A stretch of 64,000 nt of DNA, taken from assembly GCF_019929225.1 (NCBI RefSeq), contig NZ_JAHZPA010000003.1:124001-188000 (forward strand), given 5' to 3'. The notes below the pieces were generated by a model, which was not told the DNA's origin, made no database searches, and worked only from the letters and a program-made list of their open reading frames with translations. Positions 44,418 to 55,600 of the stretch are shown here, one piece after another. The stretch is from Streptococcus sanguinis (lineage in GTDB: Bacteria > Bacillota > Bacilli > Lactobacillales > Streptococcaceae). A program made the position numbers and the translations under genes. The number at the start of each line of letters is the position of its first letter. Positions within the stretch are counted from its first letter, which is position 1.

Positions 44418-44456
44418 TTGATTAGATGCTGACTTCACGGTGAGCCGCAGTCTATC

Positions 44457-44490
44457 GAGAAGAGGAAGCGTGTTCTCCCTCTTCTTTATC
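44457..44490 (+). terminator. Terminator before the phosphatase pair
   Basis: Stem AGAAGAGG...CCTCTTCT followed by TTTATC. The TATAAT at 44514-44519 downstream is the likely promoter of the next gene. Confidence 0.6.
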
Positions 44491-44548
44491 CTAAAGAATC
44501 CGAAGGCCTATACTATAATAAACAAAGAAAAAATAAAAGAGGTGAAGT

Positions 44549-45250
44549 ATGTCAAAAACAAGACTCTATGTTATCCGTCATGGCAAGACCATGTTCAATA
44601 CTATCGGCCGGGCTCAGGGCTGGTCTGATACCCCGCTGACTGCCAAAGGCGAGCGAGGTATTCGTGAGCTGGGCATCGGATTACAAGAGTCGGGTTTGCC
44701 TTTTGTCAAGGCTTTTTCCAGTGATAGTGGTCGGACCATTCAGACCATGGGGATTATCCTAGAGGAGCTGGGCCTGACTGGCCAGATTCCCTATCGCTAT
44801 GACAAGCGCATCAGGGAGTGGTGCTTTGGCAGTTTTGATGGTGCTTATGGTGGTGAGCTCTTTCATGGCGTTATCCCACGAGTTCTTAAGACGGATAATT
44901 ATAAAGAACTCAGTTGGCCGGATTTGGCGAATGGCCTGGTAGAAGTGGATTCGGCTGGCTGGGCTGAGCCTTGGGACAAGCTTAGCGGTCGGATTTTAGA
45001 AGGATTTGAAGCCATTGCTAGAGAGGTGGAGTCCTCAGGCGGCGGCAATGCTCTGGTCGTCAGCCACAGTATGACCATTGGTACTTTGGCTTATCTGGTT
45101 GATGAGAATATCACGAAAAATCCTAATGTCGACAATGGCAGTGTCACAGTGCTGGAGTATGAAGATGGTCGCTTTAGCATTCAGGCCTTGGGTGATGTGT
45201 CTTACCGTCAGGTTGGTGCAGCTATATTGGACCGAGAAAATCAAGAATGA
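44549..45250 (+). CDS. Histidine phosphatase family protein 1
   Basis: 233 residues. The phosphohistidine motif RHGKTMFN is at the N-terminus (catalytic His), and VVSHSMTIGT near residue 170 carries the second histidine. It belongs to the phosphoglycerate-mutase-like phosphatases; the sequence does not show which small phosphate ester is used. GAGGTGAAG precedes the ATG. It is a tandem paralogue of the next gene. Confidence 0.85.
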   Translation: MSKTRLYVIRHGKTMFNTIGRAQGWSDTPLTAKGERGIRELGIGLQESGLPFVKAFSSDSGRTIQTMGIILEELGLTGQIPYRYDKRIREWCFGSFDGAYGGELFHGVIPRVLKTDNYKELSWPDLANGLVEVDSAGWAEPWDKLSGRILEGFEAIAREVESSGGGNALVVSHSMTIGTLAYLVDENITKNPNVDNGSVTVLEYEDGRFSIQALGDVSYRQVGAAILDRENQE

Positions 45251-45279
45251 GCAGGAGTTTTGAGACTCCTGCTTTTTGC
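45249..45279 (+). terminator. Terminator between the phosphatases
   Basis: AGCAGGAGT/ACTCCTGCT stem with TTTTTGC. The second gene has its own TGG-TATAAT promoter (45315-45323). Confidence 0.75.
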
Positions 45280-45349
45280 TTTGAAAGCCAGATGGCGCCA
45301 ATTTCTTCATAAAATGGTATAATATGAAAAGAACAACGGAGGAAATGAA

Positions 45350-46048
45350 ATGGCAAAAACAAGATTATACTTGGTTCGTCATGGCAAGACCATGTTTAAT
45401 ACTATCGGCCGGGCCCAAGGCTGGTCTGATACCCCATTGACTGAAGTTGGGGAACGTGGCATTCATGAGTTGGGCATTGGCTTGAGAGAAGCTGGGCTTG
45501 ATTTCAAATTGGCTCGCTCCAGCGACAGCGGCCGGACTATTCAGACCATGGGCATTATTCTAGAGGAGCTGGGTTTGACAGGACAGATTCCTTATACCTT
45601 TGACAAACGGATTCGCGAATGGTGCTTTGGCAGTTTTGATGGCGGTTATGATGGAGAGCTCTTTATGGGTGTGATGCCTCGGGTTTTCAATATTGAGCAT
45701 GTCCATCAGCTTAGCTATGCTGAGTTGGCAGAAGGCCTTGTAGAAGTCGATACAGCTGGCTGGGCAGAAAATTGGGAAAAGCTTAGCGGCCGAATCTGGG
45801 AAGGCTTTTCAGCCATAGCTGAGGAGCTGGAAGCCGCTGGCGGTGGCAATGCTCTTGTAGTTAGCCACGGCATGACCATCGGAACCTTTGTCTATCTAAT
45901 CAATCGAACTCGGCCTCATGGTTTGGACAATGGCAGTGTGACGGTTATAGACTATGAAGACGGTAAATTCACAGTAGCTTGCGTCGGAGACATGTCTTAT
46001 CGAGAGGTCGGTGCCAAAGTAATGGAGGAAGAAGTTGAAGCGCGCTAA
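45350..46048 (+). CDS. Histidine phosphatase family protein 2
   Basis: 232 residues, about 70% alike to the preceding gene by eye. It has RHGKTMFNTIGRAQGWSDTP and VVSHGMTIGT. The usual H-G pair is kept here, whereas copy 1 has SHS. Its end overlaps the following carboxypeptidase gene by 14 bp, linking it to wall metabolism by position. Confidence 0.87.
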   Translation: MAKTRLYLVRHGKTMFNTIGRAQGWSDTPLTEVGERGIHELGIGLREAGLDFKLARSSDSGRTIQTMGIILEELGLTGQIPYTFDKRIREWCFGSFDGGYDGELFMGVMPRVFNIEHVHQLSYAELAEGLVEVDTAGWAENWEKLSGRIWEGFSAIAEELEAAGGGNALVVSHGMTIGTFVYLINRTRPHGLDNGSVTVIDYEDGKFTVACVGDMSYREVGAKVMEEEVEAR

Positions 46049-46823
46049 ACATCGCAAAGAAAAGAGAAAATCGAAGTCTAAGAAGATTGGGTTAACGCTT
46101 TTGTTGTTAATCGTCTTGTGTCTGGCAGCTGGAGGAACGGCGATTTATTTCCGTCCGTCCTTGTTACAAGATCTGCTTGCAAAGATTCAGTTTTCGGGTT
46201 CATCTAGCAGTTCTGCTACGAAAGGCTCTTCTAGCTCAGAGAGCTCGCAGTCTGATTTGCCCAAGGTGTCTTCTACTGACTGGAATTTGATTTTAGTCAA
46301 TCGTGACAACCAGCAAGAAGAAAAAACACCTAATCTGACTCAGATTGGAGAGATCCAGGTGGACAGCCGTATTGCTGAAAATACTCGGCAATTCCTAGCT
46401 GCAGCCCAGGCGATAGCTCCTGAAGAAACTCTAATCTCTGGCTATCGCAGCCGAGCTGAGCAGGAGGAACTCTATAACGAAAAAGTTGCTGGGGAAGTCG
46501 CCAAAGGCTTGTCAAATGAAGAAGCAGTCAGCATCGTGCTGAAGCAGGTGCAGCTTCCAGGAGCCAGCGAGCATCAAACGGGCTTGGCTATTGATATGAG
46601 CGCTCCAGAAGGCCAGGAGGATGAATTGGCAGCTAAGATTGCCCAACTAGCTCCGCAATATGGCTTTGTCCTTCGCTATCCAGATGGCAAGAGCGACATT
46701 ACTGGAGTTGACTTTGAGAATTGGCATTACCGCTATGTCGGTGTGGAGAATGCCCAGTATATGCAGAAGCACAATCTGGTTCTGGAAGAATACATCGCCC
46801 TGCTCAAGGAAGCAGGAAAATAA
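46035..46823 (+). CDS. D-alanyl-D-alanine carboxypeptidase (VanY/DacB type, M15B)
   Basis: 262 residues. A basic N-terminus and one membrane anchor (LTLLLLIVLCLAAGGTAIYF) are followed by a serine-rich linker and the M15B zinc peptidase domain: SGYRSRAEQEELY, SEHQTGLAID (His and Asp ligands) and NWHYRYVG (third ligand and catalytic part). It trims D-Ala or L-Ala from peptidoglycan stems outside the cell. The start is TTG 46035 with GGAGGAAG upstream, inside the phosphatase gene. Confidence 0.87.
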   Translation: MKRAKHRKEKRKSKSKKIGLTLLLLIVLCLAAGGTAIYFRPSLLQDLLAKIQFSGSSSSSATKGSSSSESSQSDLPKVSSTDWNLILVNRDNQQEEKTPNLTQIGEIQVDSRIAENTRQFLAAAQAIAPEETLISGYRSRAEQEELYNEKVAGEVAKGLSNEEAVSIVLKQVQLPGASEHQTGLAIDMSAPEGQEDELAAKIAQLAPQYGFVLRYPDGKSDITGVDFENWHYRYVGVENAQYMQKHNLVLEEYIALLKEAGK

Positions 46824-46828
46824 AAAAG

Positions 46829-46857
46829 TAAGTCAGGTGTTCCTGGCTTTTTTTATG
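46829..46857 (+). terminator. Terminator of the M15 gene
   Basis: A short hairpin AGTCAGG...CCTGGCT followed by seven T. Confidence 0.7.
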
Positions 46858-46972
46858 CTGATTTATCAGGATGTAGGTCTATAATCACTTATGCTTCTGA
46901 CTTAAAGCAGCTTTAGCTGAAGCATTGATAGATAAAAATGAATCACTTTTTGTAAAAAAAATTTATAAATCC

Positions 46973-47023
46973 TTGACAACTATATCGAACTGCGATATAA
47001 TTTTTTATATCAAGGTTCGATAT
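46973..47023 (+). promoter_or_regulatory. Consensus promoter with PadR-type operator
   Basis: TTGACA (46973-46978), a 17-nt spacer, and TATAAT (46996-47001). An inverted repeat ATATCGAAC (46982-46990) / GTTCGATAT (47015-47023) brackets the -10 and the start of transcription. This is a likely operator for the PadR protein encoded next. Confidence 0.75.
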
Positions 47024-47048
47024 ATCGAGGTGAAAGTGAGATGAGAAG

Positions 47049-47372
47049 ATGAGTGGATTGACAGAAAAGCTTAGGAGAGTCTATGTGCCAATGACAGAGA
47101 CAGGTTTTTATATCCTCTTCTGTCTTCAGAAAGAAAGGCATGGCTACAGTATTACTCAAAAAGTCAAGGATCTGACAGAAGGACAGCTATCTATCAGCCC
47201 TGGAACCATGTATGGAACCTTGGCAAAGATGGAAAAAGATGGTCTGATTGCCTTTGTTCGTGAGGAAGAAAAGAGAAAACTCTATTCTATCACAGAGCTT
47301 GGAAGACAGATTTTAGAGTTGGAAATCCAGCGGATTGAGCGCCTTTACCGCAATAGTAAGGAGGAAGTTTGA
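47049..47372 (+). CDS. PadR family repressor
   Basis: 107 residues, the minimal PadR (s1/s2) winged helix: FYILFCLQKERHGYSI, LSISPGTMYGTLAKMEKDGLI and KRKLYSITELG. It should repress its own operon until an effector or membrane drug binds. The stop overlaps the next start (TGATG). Confidence 0.9.
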   Translation: MSGLTEKLRRVYVPMTETGFYILFCLQKERHGYSITQKVKDLTEGQLSISPGTMYGTLAKMEKDGLIAFVREEEKRKLYSITELGRQILELEIQRIERLYRNSKEEV

Positions 47373-47944
47373 TGGAAAAGAAGATTGTCTATAAAATCTT
47401 TACCATTGCAGACTATGACAGAGAAGCAGCTTATTTTAAAAAAATGCACAGCCAAGGCTGGAGATTGAAGAAAGTAAGTTATTCTCCCTTTCTTGTTGCA
47501 GTTCGCTATACCTTTGAATCCTGTCCGCCTCAGGACGTGGCCTATCAATTGGATTTTCGCCCCATAAAGAAGGCGGAGCAAGAATCCTATTATCAACTGT
47601 TTGAGGATTGTGGCTGGGAGCATATTACAAACTTTAATCAGTTCTCTTATTTCCGCAAGCCGGTTTCTCAGCTTGATGCAGACAGCGATCTTGAAATCTA
47701 TAATGACGCATGGTCTAAGCTAGAAATGGTCAAGCGTTTGCTTATATGGCGATTTTTGCCAGCTATTATGGTTTTGTGTGTCACTACCTATCTCATTCTA
47801 GATATTTCCCAGAAAAGTTTGAAAGCAAGTCTATTATTCAAGTCAGTCTTAGCAATAGACTGTGTCATATTGCTCATTCTGTTCTGCCAACTGGTCCATA
47901 TTGCCTTGCGTTTTTGGAAAATGAGGCAGGAACTGAAAGACTGA
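47372..47944 (+). CDS. DUF2812 membrane protein
   Basis: 190 residues. The N-terminal DUF2812 domain (FTIADYDREAAYFKKMHSQGW) is followed by two membrane helices. DUF2812 genes usually sit next to PadR regulators, as here. It may sense or transmit a membrane signal; this is not established. ATG 47372 overlaps the padR stop. Confidence 0.8.
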   Translation: MEKKIVYKIFTIADYDREAAYFKKMHSQGWRLKKVSYSPFLVAVRYTFESCPPQDVAYQLDFRPIKKAEQESYYQLFEDCGWEHITNFNQFSYFRKPVSQLDADSDLEIYNDAWSKLEMVKRLLIWRFLPAIMVLCVTTYLILDISQKSLKASLLFKSVLAIDCVILLILFCQLVHIALRFWKMRQELKD

Positions 47945-47985
47945 TTGCAGTTTTGTTAAATACTGTTGTGAAAGCGAGGAAAACA

Positions 47986-48825
47986 ATGAAAAAGACCATT
48001 ATTGAAGTGCAAGGCTTGAAAAAGAAATTCAAGGAACAAGAAGCCTTAGCAGGAATCGATTTTTCCATCCGAGAGGGAGAAATCTTTGGCTTCCTAGGAC
48101 CATCTGGATCTGGTAAAACGACGACTATCAATATCTTGACTGGTCAGTTGTCTGCAGATGCTGGGACAGCTCATGTGCTGTCTGCACCGGTTGAGGATTT
48201 AAAGGCAGAAGTGCTGGAGCAGATTGGGATTGTCAGCGATGGCAGTGGTTTTTATGAAAAGATGTCACTTTATAAGAATCTCAAGGCCTATGCTATGCTC
48301 TTTGGTGTTAAGATGACAGAAGTCGATGAACTTCTCCGGAAAGTGGGACTCTATGATAGCCGCAACAAGGTGGCTGAAAAACTATCTACCGGCATGAAGC
48401 AGCGCATGTTACTGGTACGTGCCTTGATTAATCGACCTAAATTGCTCTTCTTGGATGAGCCGACCAGTGGTTTGGATCCGTCAACCTCTCGCACCATTCA
48501 CGAATTGCTGCTGGAACTAAAAGCGCAGGGGACAACTATTTTTCTGACGACTCATGATATGCAGGAAGCTACTCTTTTGTGTGATCGCTTGGCCTTGCTA
48601 AGTAAAGGAAAACTAGTCGAAGTAGGCAGTCCGCATGAGATAATCCAAAAGTATAATACAGATAAGAAGGTTCGTTTAGAATATGTAGATTTGACGACGA
48701 AGACAGTTACCTTTGATGAACTGCAAGGTGGTTTGGATTTGTCCAATGTTATCAGTATTCATTCCTGCGAACCAACTTTGGAAGATGTTTTCATCACGTT
48801 GACAGGAGGTACCTTAAATGTCTAA
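47986..48825 (+). CDS. ABC transporter ATP-binding protein
   Basis: 279 residues. It contains Walker A GPSGSGKTT, signature LSTGMKQR and Walker B LLFLDEPTSGLDP, with H-loop TTHDMQEA. Its C-terminal extension is usual for ABC-2-type drug or polysaccharide exporters. ATG 47986 is chosen because it begins MKKTIIEVQGL with CGAGGA upstream. It overlaps the permease by 8 bp. Confidence 0.92.
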   Translation: MKKTIIEVQGLKKKFKEQEALAGIDFSIREGEIFGFLGPSGSGKTTTINILTGQLSADAGTAHVLSAPVEDLKAEVLEQIGIVSDGSGFYEKMSLYKNLKAYAMLFGVKMTEVDELLRKVGLYDSRNKVAEKLSTGMKQRMLLVRALINRPKLLFLDEPTSGLDPSTSRTIHELLLELKAQGTTIFLTTHDMQEATLLCDRLALLSKGKLVEVGSPHEIIQKYNTDKKVRLEYVDLTTKTVTFDELQGGLDLSNVISIHSCEPTLEDVFITLTGGTLNV

Positions 48826-49546
48826 TAAATTCAAAGGTATGATTTGGCTGAGAGGTCAAGTGACACTAGCTAATAAAAGTATTCTATTGCAGGTTTTTAT
48901 GCCGATTTTCCTCATTTTTCTCTATAAATTTATTTTTTCTCTGAATGGAGCAGGTAAGGAAATTGGAGTGGATAAACTAGCTATTATGTTGCTTACGCTC
49001 TCTCTGCCTTTCTCTCTAGCCATGTCTGTTGGAACACCTATCATCATCATCCTAGCTGAGGAAAGAGAAAAACATAATTTGCAAAGTTTGCGCTTGGCTG
49101 GTGTGACAGCTGGTCAATACATTCTCTCAGCTTTAATCTGGCCAGCGATTATTGGGATTTTTTATATCGTCATTACCCCACTTTTGGTGGGAGCCAAGCT
49201 CTCTCATCATCTGTTCAGCTATAGTTTGGTTCTCTTATTGACCATGCTGGTCTTAATTTTCTTCTTTTTAATGGTTGGTCTGTTTTGTAAAAATCAGGTT
49301 ATGGCACAATCTCTTAGTGTTCCGGCTATGCTCTTGGCGGCATTTATTCCTATGTTTTCAAATATGAGCGAGGATTTATTTAAGGTGCTGCGTTATAGCT
49401 TTATGGGCCTCTTTAGTAGTTATATGAAAGATTGGTCTCATTTCCATTTGTGGAGCGGAGAATTTTTGGCTTTGCTAGTTTGGTTGCTTCTTTTTGCAGG
49501 AATTTCTTTCTATTTGATGCGCCATTTGCAAATCCTGGAGGATTAA
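48818..49546 (+). CDS. ABC-2 type permease
   Basis: 242 residues with six hydrophobic helices, the ABC-2 membrane fold. It pairs with the upstream ATPase. Regulation by PadR suggests export of a toxic or antimicrobial compound. It is terminated by the first CIRCE hairpin. Confidence 0.85.
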   Translation: MSNKFKGMIWLRGQVTLANKSILLQVFMPIFLIFLYKFIFSLNGAGKEIGVDKLAIMLLTLSLPFSLAMSVGTPIIIILAEEREKHNLQSLRLAGVTAGQYILSALIWPAIIGIFYIVITPLLVGAKLSHHLFSYSLVLLLTMLVLIFFFLMVGLFCKNQVMAQSLSVPAMLLAAFIPMFSNMSEDLFKVLRYSFMGLFSSYMKDWSHFHLWSGEFLALLVWLLLFAGISFYLMRHLQILED

Positions 49547-49567
49547 TCTAGGTCGCCAGACTGATTT

Positions 49568-49600
49568 TTAGCACTCTTGTAAAAAGAGTGCTAATTTTTT
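49568..49600 (+). promoter_or_regulatory. CIRCE operator 1, also a terminator
   Basis: TTAGCACTC (49568-49576), 9 nt, GAGTGCTAA (49586-49594), then a run of six T. As DNA it is an HrcA site; as RNA it forms the hairpin that ends the ABC operon. Confidence 0.9.
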
Positions 49601-49611
49601 GAGTTTTTGTC

Positions 49612-49639
49612 TTGACTTTGGAGTAGAAGAGTGTATAAT
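49612..49639 (+). promoter_or_regulatory. Heat-shock operon promoter
   Basis: TTGACT (49612-49617), a 16-nt spacer, TATAAT (49634-49639), flanked by the two CIRCE sites. Confidence 0.85.
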
Positions 49640-49650
49640 AGAATCATGAG

Positions 49651-49677
49651 TTAGCACTCGAGGTGGTTGAGTGCTAA
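49651..49677 (+). promoter_or_regulatory. CIRCE operator 2
   Basis: TTAGCACTC (49651-49659), 9 nt, GAGTGCTAA (49669-49677), at the start of the hrcA transcript. Confidence 0.95.
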
Positions 49678-49709
49678 TCGACAGCAGAATCTTGATTGGA
49701 GGTGATGCC

Positions 49710-50744
49710 GTGGTCACGGAGCGTCAAAATGAGATTTTGAATTTGATTATTGATATCTTTACCAAGACTCACGAGCCGGTCGGCTCCAAAGCCCTGCAGG
49801 ATTCCATCAATTCCAGCAGTGCCACTATCCGAAACGATATGGCGGCTTTGGAAAAGCAGGGGCTTCTGGAAAAGGCGCATACGTCTAGCGGCCGTAAGCC
49901 TAGCGTGGCTGGTTTTCAGTACTTTGTCAAGCATTCTCTGTCCTTTGATCGTCTCGCTGAGAATGAACTTTATGAGGTTATCAAAGCCTTTGATCATGAG
50001 TTTTTCAACTTGGAGGACATTCTTCAACAGGCAGCGGACCTTTTAACCAAGCTCAGTGGATGCACAGTTGTTGCACTGGATGTAGAACCCAGTCGGCAGC
50101 GTTTGACAGCTTTTGACATCGTTGTGCTCAGTCAGCACACGGCTCTGGCGGTCTTCACCTTGGATGAGTCCAATACCATTACCAGTCAGTTTATGATTCC
50201 GCGCAACTTCCTAAGAGAAGACCTGGATAGGCTTAAAGGCCTAGTAAGGGAGCGGTTCTTGGGACAGACAGTGCTGGACATCCATTACAAGATTCGGACG
50301 GAAATTCCGCAGATTATCCAGCGCTATTTCACCACGACGGACAATGTCATCCAGCTCTTTGAGCACATCTTTGGTGATATTTTCAAGGAAAATGTGATTC
50401 TGTCTGGCAAGGTTCAGCTCTTGGAATTCTCAGATCTGACGGCCTATCAGTTTTTTGATGACCCACAAAAAGTAGCCTTTGAAATTCGCGACAGTTTGGC
50501 CGAAGATCAGATGCAAAGCGTGCGCGTGGCAGACAGTAGAGAAAGCTGTTTGGCTGATTTGACGCTGATTTCCAGCAAATTCTTGATTCCTTATCGAGGC
50601 TTTGGAGTGCTGGCAGTTGTCGGTCCGGTCAATCTTGACTACCAACGGCTGGTCAGTCAGATGAATGTCGTTAACCGCGTGCTGACTATGAAACTAACCG
50701 ACTTCTACCGCTATCTGAGCAGCAATCACTATGAAGTCCATTAA
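49710..50744 (+). CDS. hrcA: Heat-shock repressor HrcA
   Basis: 344 residues. The winged helix ([43 protein letters not shown]) binds CIRCE; a GAF-like middle and a dimerisation part follow. The start is GTG 49710, with the consensus GGAGGTGAT upstream; the longer frame from 49671 would read through CIRCE. GroEL tunes its activity in known systems. Confidence 0.96.
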   Translation: MVTERQNEILNLIIDIFTKTHEPVGSKALQDSINSSSATIRNDMAALEKQGLLEKAHTSSGRKPSVAGFQYFVKHSLSFDRLAENELYEVIKAFDHEFFNLEDILQQAADLLTKLSGCTVVALDVEPSRQRLTAFDIVVLSQHTALAVFTLDESNTITSQFMIPRNFLREDLDRLKGLVRERFLGQTVLDIHYKIRTEIPQIIQRYFTTTDNVIQLFEHIFGDIFKENVILSGKVQLLEFSDLTAYQFFDDPQKVAFEIRDSLAEDQMQSVRVADSRESCLADLTLISSKFLIPYRGFGVLAVVGPVNLDYQRLVSQMNVVNRVLTMKLTDFYRYLSSNHYEVH

Positions 50745-50779
50745 ATATAATAGAAATATTCCTAAAAAGGAGGTGCCTT

Positions 50780-51316
50780 GTGGCAAAACATAAGCAAGAA
50801 GAACATCCAGAAGATGTGGAAGTAAAAGAGGAAGCTGTAGAAACAGCTGAACAAGCTGAATCAGCAAGCCCTGAAAAATCAGAATTAGAACTAGCTAATG
50901 AACGGGCAGAAGATTTTGAAAACAAATATCTCCGTGCTCATGCAGAAATGCAGAATATCCAGCGCCGAGCAAATGAAGAACGCCAGCAGCTGCAAAGATA
51001 CCGCAGTCAGGACTTGGCAAAAGCTATTTTGCCTTCGATAGATAATCTGGAGCGCGCGCTTGCAGTTGAAGGTCTGACAGATGATGTCAAAAAGGGACTG
51101 GAAATGGTGCAGGAAAGCTTGATTCATGCTCTCAAAGAAGAGGGCATTGAAGAAATCCCAGCTGACGGAGCTTTTGACCATAACTATCACATGGCTATTC
51201 AAACAGTTTCAGCTGACGATGAGCACCCAGCTGACACTATAGCGCAGGTCTTCCAAAAAGGCTACAAACTTCATGACCGGATCCTTAGACCGGCTATGGT
51301 GGTGGTTTACAACTAG
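50780..51316 (+). CDS. grpE: Nucleotide exchange factor GrpE
   Basis: 178 residues. An acidic N-terminal tail is followed by the long dimer helix and the C-terminal beta domain ([18 protein letters not shown]). It releases ADP from DnaK. The start is GTG 50780 with AAGGAGGTG upstream. Confidence 0.96.
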   Translation: MAKHKQEEHPEDVEVKEEAVETAEQAESASPEKSELELANERAEDFENKYLRAHAEMQNIQRRANEERQQLQRYRSQDLAKAILPSIDNLERALAVEGLTDDVKKGLEMVQESLIHALKEEGIEEIPADGAFDHNYHMAIQTVSADDEHPADTIAQVFQKGYKLHDRILRPAMVVVYN

Positions 51317-53431
<2,115 letters not shown>

Positions 53432-53658
53432 GCGGTGAGACAGAACTAAAAATTGAAAGTTTTTAGTTCGTAGTCGAACCCCCGCGAGGATGATTAGGAT
53501 TTTTGGGAGTCTGAAAGACGAACCTAAAATCCAATCAGCTACCGCGTCAAAAATTTTTCAAAAAATATTGTTTTGAAAATTTCACGTCGTAATGATAGGA
53601 AGAAATCCAGAGGTTGCAACCCAGCCTCTGTTTTTCGCTAAACTAGAGGGTGACGCTG
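53432..53658 (+). other. Structured gap between dnaK and the DJ-1 gene
   Basis: It has a hairpin GAACTAAAAA...TTTTTAGTTC (about 53444-53470) and a second stem GATTAGGATTTT/AAAATCCAATC (about 53490-53540), enclosed by GCGGT/ACCGC. No gene is visible. It resembles a folded repeat element or processing site. Confidence 0.45.
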
Positions 53659-54291
53659 ATGAAGAAAGTGCTCTGTTTAATTTATCCTAATTTTTCACTT
53701 TATGAAGTAGTTGGTCTGACCAGTACTTTAGGGCTATCTTTTGGTGTTGAGGTTGATTATGTTGGTACAGATAGAAATGTTATAAGATCGGAAGATGGAC
53801 TTCCCTGTCAACCTACTGGAACACTGGATGAAGTAGTTATCGAAGACTATTCTTGTGTCATTTTGCCAGGAATGATAAATATTGTCCCTACTCTGCATGA
53901 TGAAAAATTGATTTCTTTCCTAAGAAGTTTGAAGCAGCAAGAAGTTTTAATTGCAGCTATTTCCTCAGCGCCCATTTTATTGGCGAAAGCAGGTTTATTG
54001 AAGGACACTAAATTTACTGGTGGGATTTGGCAAAACTTCTTTGACTATTTTGAATTTCTTCCACGGGAGAATTTCAAAGCTAAAGCGGTCCTGCAAAATA
54101 AGAACATCATTACGGCTGTTGGCTTTGCACATCAAGAGTTTGCGAGAAAAGTGCTTCTTAGTCTAGGTTTGGTAGATAATGCTGACAACTATTTTAAAGA
54201 ACGGAATCAATATTCGGAAGAGGACTTGATATTCACTTTATCAGAAGAAGAGTTTGCTGAAATGAAGCATGAATTTGAAAATACCCTCTGA
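53659..54291 (+). CDS. DJ-1/PfpI family protein, cysteine replaced by serine
   Basis: 210 residues of the class I amidotransferase-like DJ-1/PfpI fold: LCLIYPNFSLYEVVG at the N-terminus and CVILPGMINIVP in the middle. The nucleophile elbow reads AAISSAPILLAKAGLL, with Ser where the family has Cys. It lies between dnaK and dnaJ, so it may be co-induced by heat. ATG 53659 is preferred; GTG 53650 lies in the ribosome site. Protease or glyoxalase activity is doubtful without the cysteine. Confidence 0.82.
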   Translation: MKKVLCLIYPNFSLYEVVGLTSTLGLSFGVEVDYVGTDRNVIRSEDGLPCQPTGTLDEVVIEDYSCVILPGMINIVPTLHDEKLISFLRSLKQQEVLIAAISSAPILLAKAGLLKDTKFTGGIWQNFFDYFEFLPRENFKAKAVLQNKNIITAVGFAHQEFARKVLLSLGLVDNADNYFKERNQYSEEDLIFTLSEEEFAEMKHEFENTL

Positions 54292-54321
54292 TCAATATTT
54301 TCTAAAATTTAAAGAAAGGAA

Positions 54322-54427
54322 CTGAACCCGACCTAAATTTTCGGAAAAAAGAGAAATCAGCCTAGGGGCATCGCTCCGTCGCCTGATTTCCTATTTTTCA
54401 GTCGAATTTTACGGTCTTGGTATCTTA
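54322..54427 (+). repeat. Third copy of the pnp-type repeat, abutting dnaJ
   Basis: It starts CTGAACCCGACCTAAA and ends GGTCTTGGTATCTTA, as in the units at 3651-3805. The hairpin GAAATCAG (54353-54360) / CTGATTTC (54383-54390) lies inside. The end is one base from the dnaJ ATG, and no Shine-Dalgarno sequence is left in front of it. Confidence 0.6.
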
Positions 54428-54428
54428 C

Positions 54429-55562
54429 ATGAACAATACAGAATATTACGACCGTCTAGGTGTCTCTAAGAATGCTTCTCAGGATGAGATCAAGAGAGCC
54501 TATCGGAAATTATCTAAAAAGTACCACCCCGACATTAATAAGGAAGCTGGGGCGGAGGACAAATATAAAGAAGTCCAAGAGGCTTATGAAACGCTGAGCG
54601 ACGAGCAAAAGCGGGCAGCCTATGATCAATACGGTGCAGCGGGAGCTAATGGTGGCTTTGGCGGTGGTGCAGGCGGCTTCGGTGGCTTTGATGGCTCCGG
54701 CTTTGGCGGATTTGAAGACATCTTCTCCAGCTTCTTTGGTGGTGGCGCTTCGCGTAATCCTAATGCTCCGCGCCAAGGGGATGATCTTCAGTATCGTGTA
54801 AATCTCCGCTTTGAAGAAGCGATTTTCGGAGCTGAGAAGGAAATCAAGTATAACCGCGAAGCGACTTGTCGTACCTGTGACGGGTCTGGTGCTAAGCCAG
54901 GAACTAGCCCTGTTACCTGTGGTCGCTGCCATGGCTCAGGTGTCATCAATGTTGATACCCAGACACCGCTTGGCATGATGCGTCGGCAAGTGACCTGTGA
55001 TGTCTGTCATGGCCGAGGAAAAGAAATCAAAAGTCCTTGTGAAACCTGTCACGGAACGGGTCATGAAAAACAGGCTCACAGCGTTAAGGTGAAAATCCCA
55101 GCTGGTGTGGAAACTGGTCAGCAGGTCCGTCTGTCTGGTCAAGGTGAAGCAGGCTTTAATGGCGGCCCTTATGGTGATCTTTATGTTGTGGTCCAAGTTG
55201 AGCCGAGTGACAAGTTTGAGCGAGATGGCTCTACCATTTACTACAACCTCAATCTCAACTTTGTCCAAGCAGCTCTTGGTGACAGTGTGGATATTCCAAC
55301 TGTTCACGGGGATGTGGAGCTGAATATCCCAGAAGGAACACAGACTGGGAAACGTTTCCGTCTGCGTGGCAAGGGAGCACCGAGTCTGCGTGGTGGAAGC
55401 ATGGGGGATCAGTATGTAACTGTCAATGTTGTGACGCCGACTGGCCTCAACGACCGTCAAAAAGCAGCCCTCAAAGAATTTGCGGAAGCTGGCAATATCT
55501 CGGTCAATCCTAAGAAAAAAGGCTTCTTCGACAAAATGAAAGATGCCTTGGAAGATTTGTAA
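54429..55562 (+). CDS. dnaJ: Chaperone DnaJ (Hsp40)
   Basis: 377 residues. The J domain has the HPD motif (KYHPDIN), then a Gly/Phe-rich linker, four zinc CxxCxGxG repeats ([32 protein letters not shown]) and the C-terminal substrate domain. It stimulates DnaK ATPase. ATG 54429 matches the usual MNNTEYYD start, but no ribosome site is seen upstream. Confidence 0.96.
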   Translation: MNNTEYYDRLGVSKNASQDEIKRAYRKLSKKYHPDINKEAGAEDKYKEVQEAYETLSDEQKRAAYDQYGAAGANGGFGGGAGGFGGFDGSGFGGFEDIFSSFFGGGASRNPNAPRQGDDLQYRVNLRFEEAIFGAEKEIKYNREATCRTCDGSGAKPGTSPVTCGRCHGSGVINVDTQTPLGMMRRQVTCDVCHGRGKEIKSPCETCHGTGHEKQAHSVKVKIPAGVETGQQVRLSGQGEAGFNGGPYGDLYVVVQVEPSDKFERDGSTIYYNLNLNFVQAALGDSVDIPTVHGDVELNIPEGTQTGKRFRLRGKGAPSLRGGSMGDQYVTVNVVTPTGLNDRQKAALKEFAEAGNISVNPKKKGFFDKMKDALEDL

Positions 55563-55569
55563 TCATATA

Positions 55570-55600
55570 AAAAGGAGCAGCCTAATGCTGTTCTTTTTAT
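55570..55600 (+). terminator. Terminator of the heat-shock operon
   Basis: Stem AGCAGC/GCTGTT with five T. The following 55601-55882 is the leader of the protease gene; it is AT-rich, and no gene is seen in it. Confidence 0.65.
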
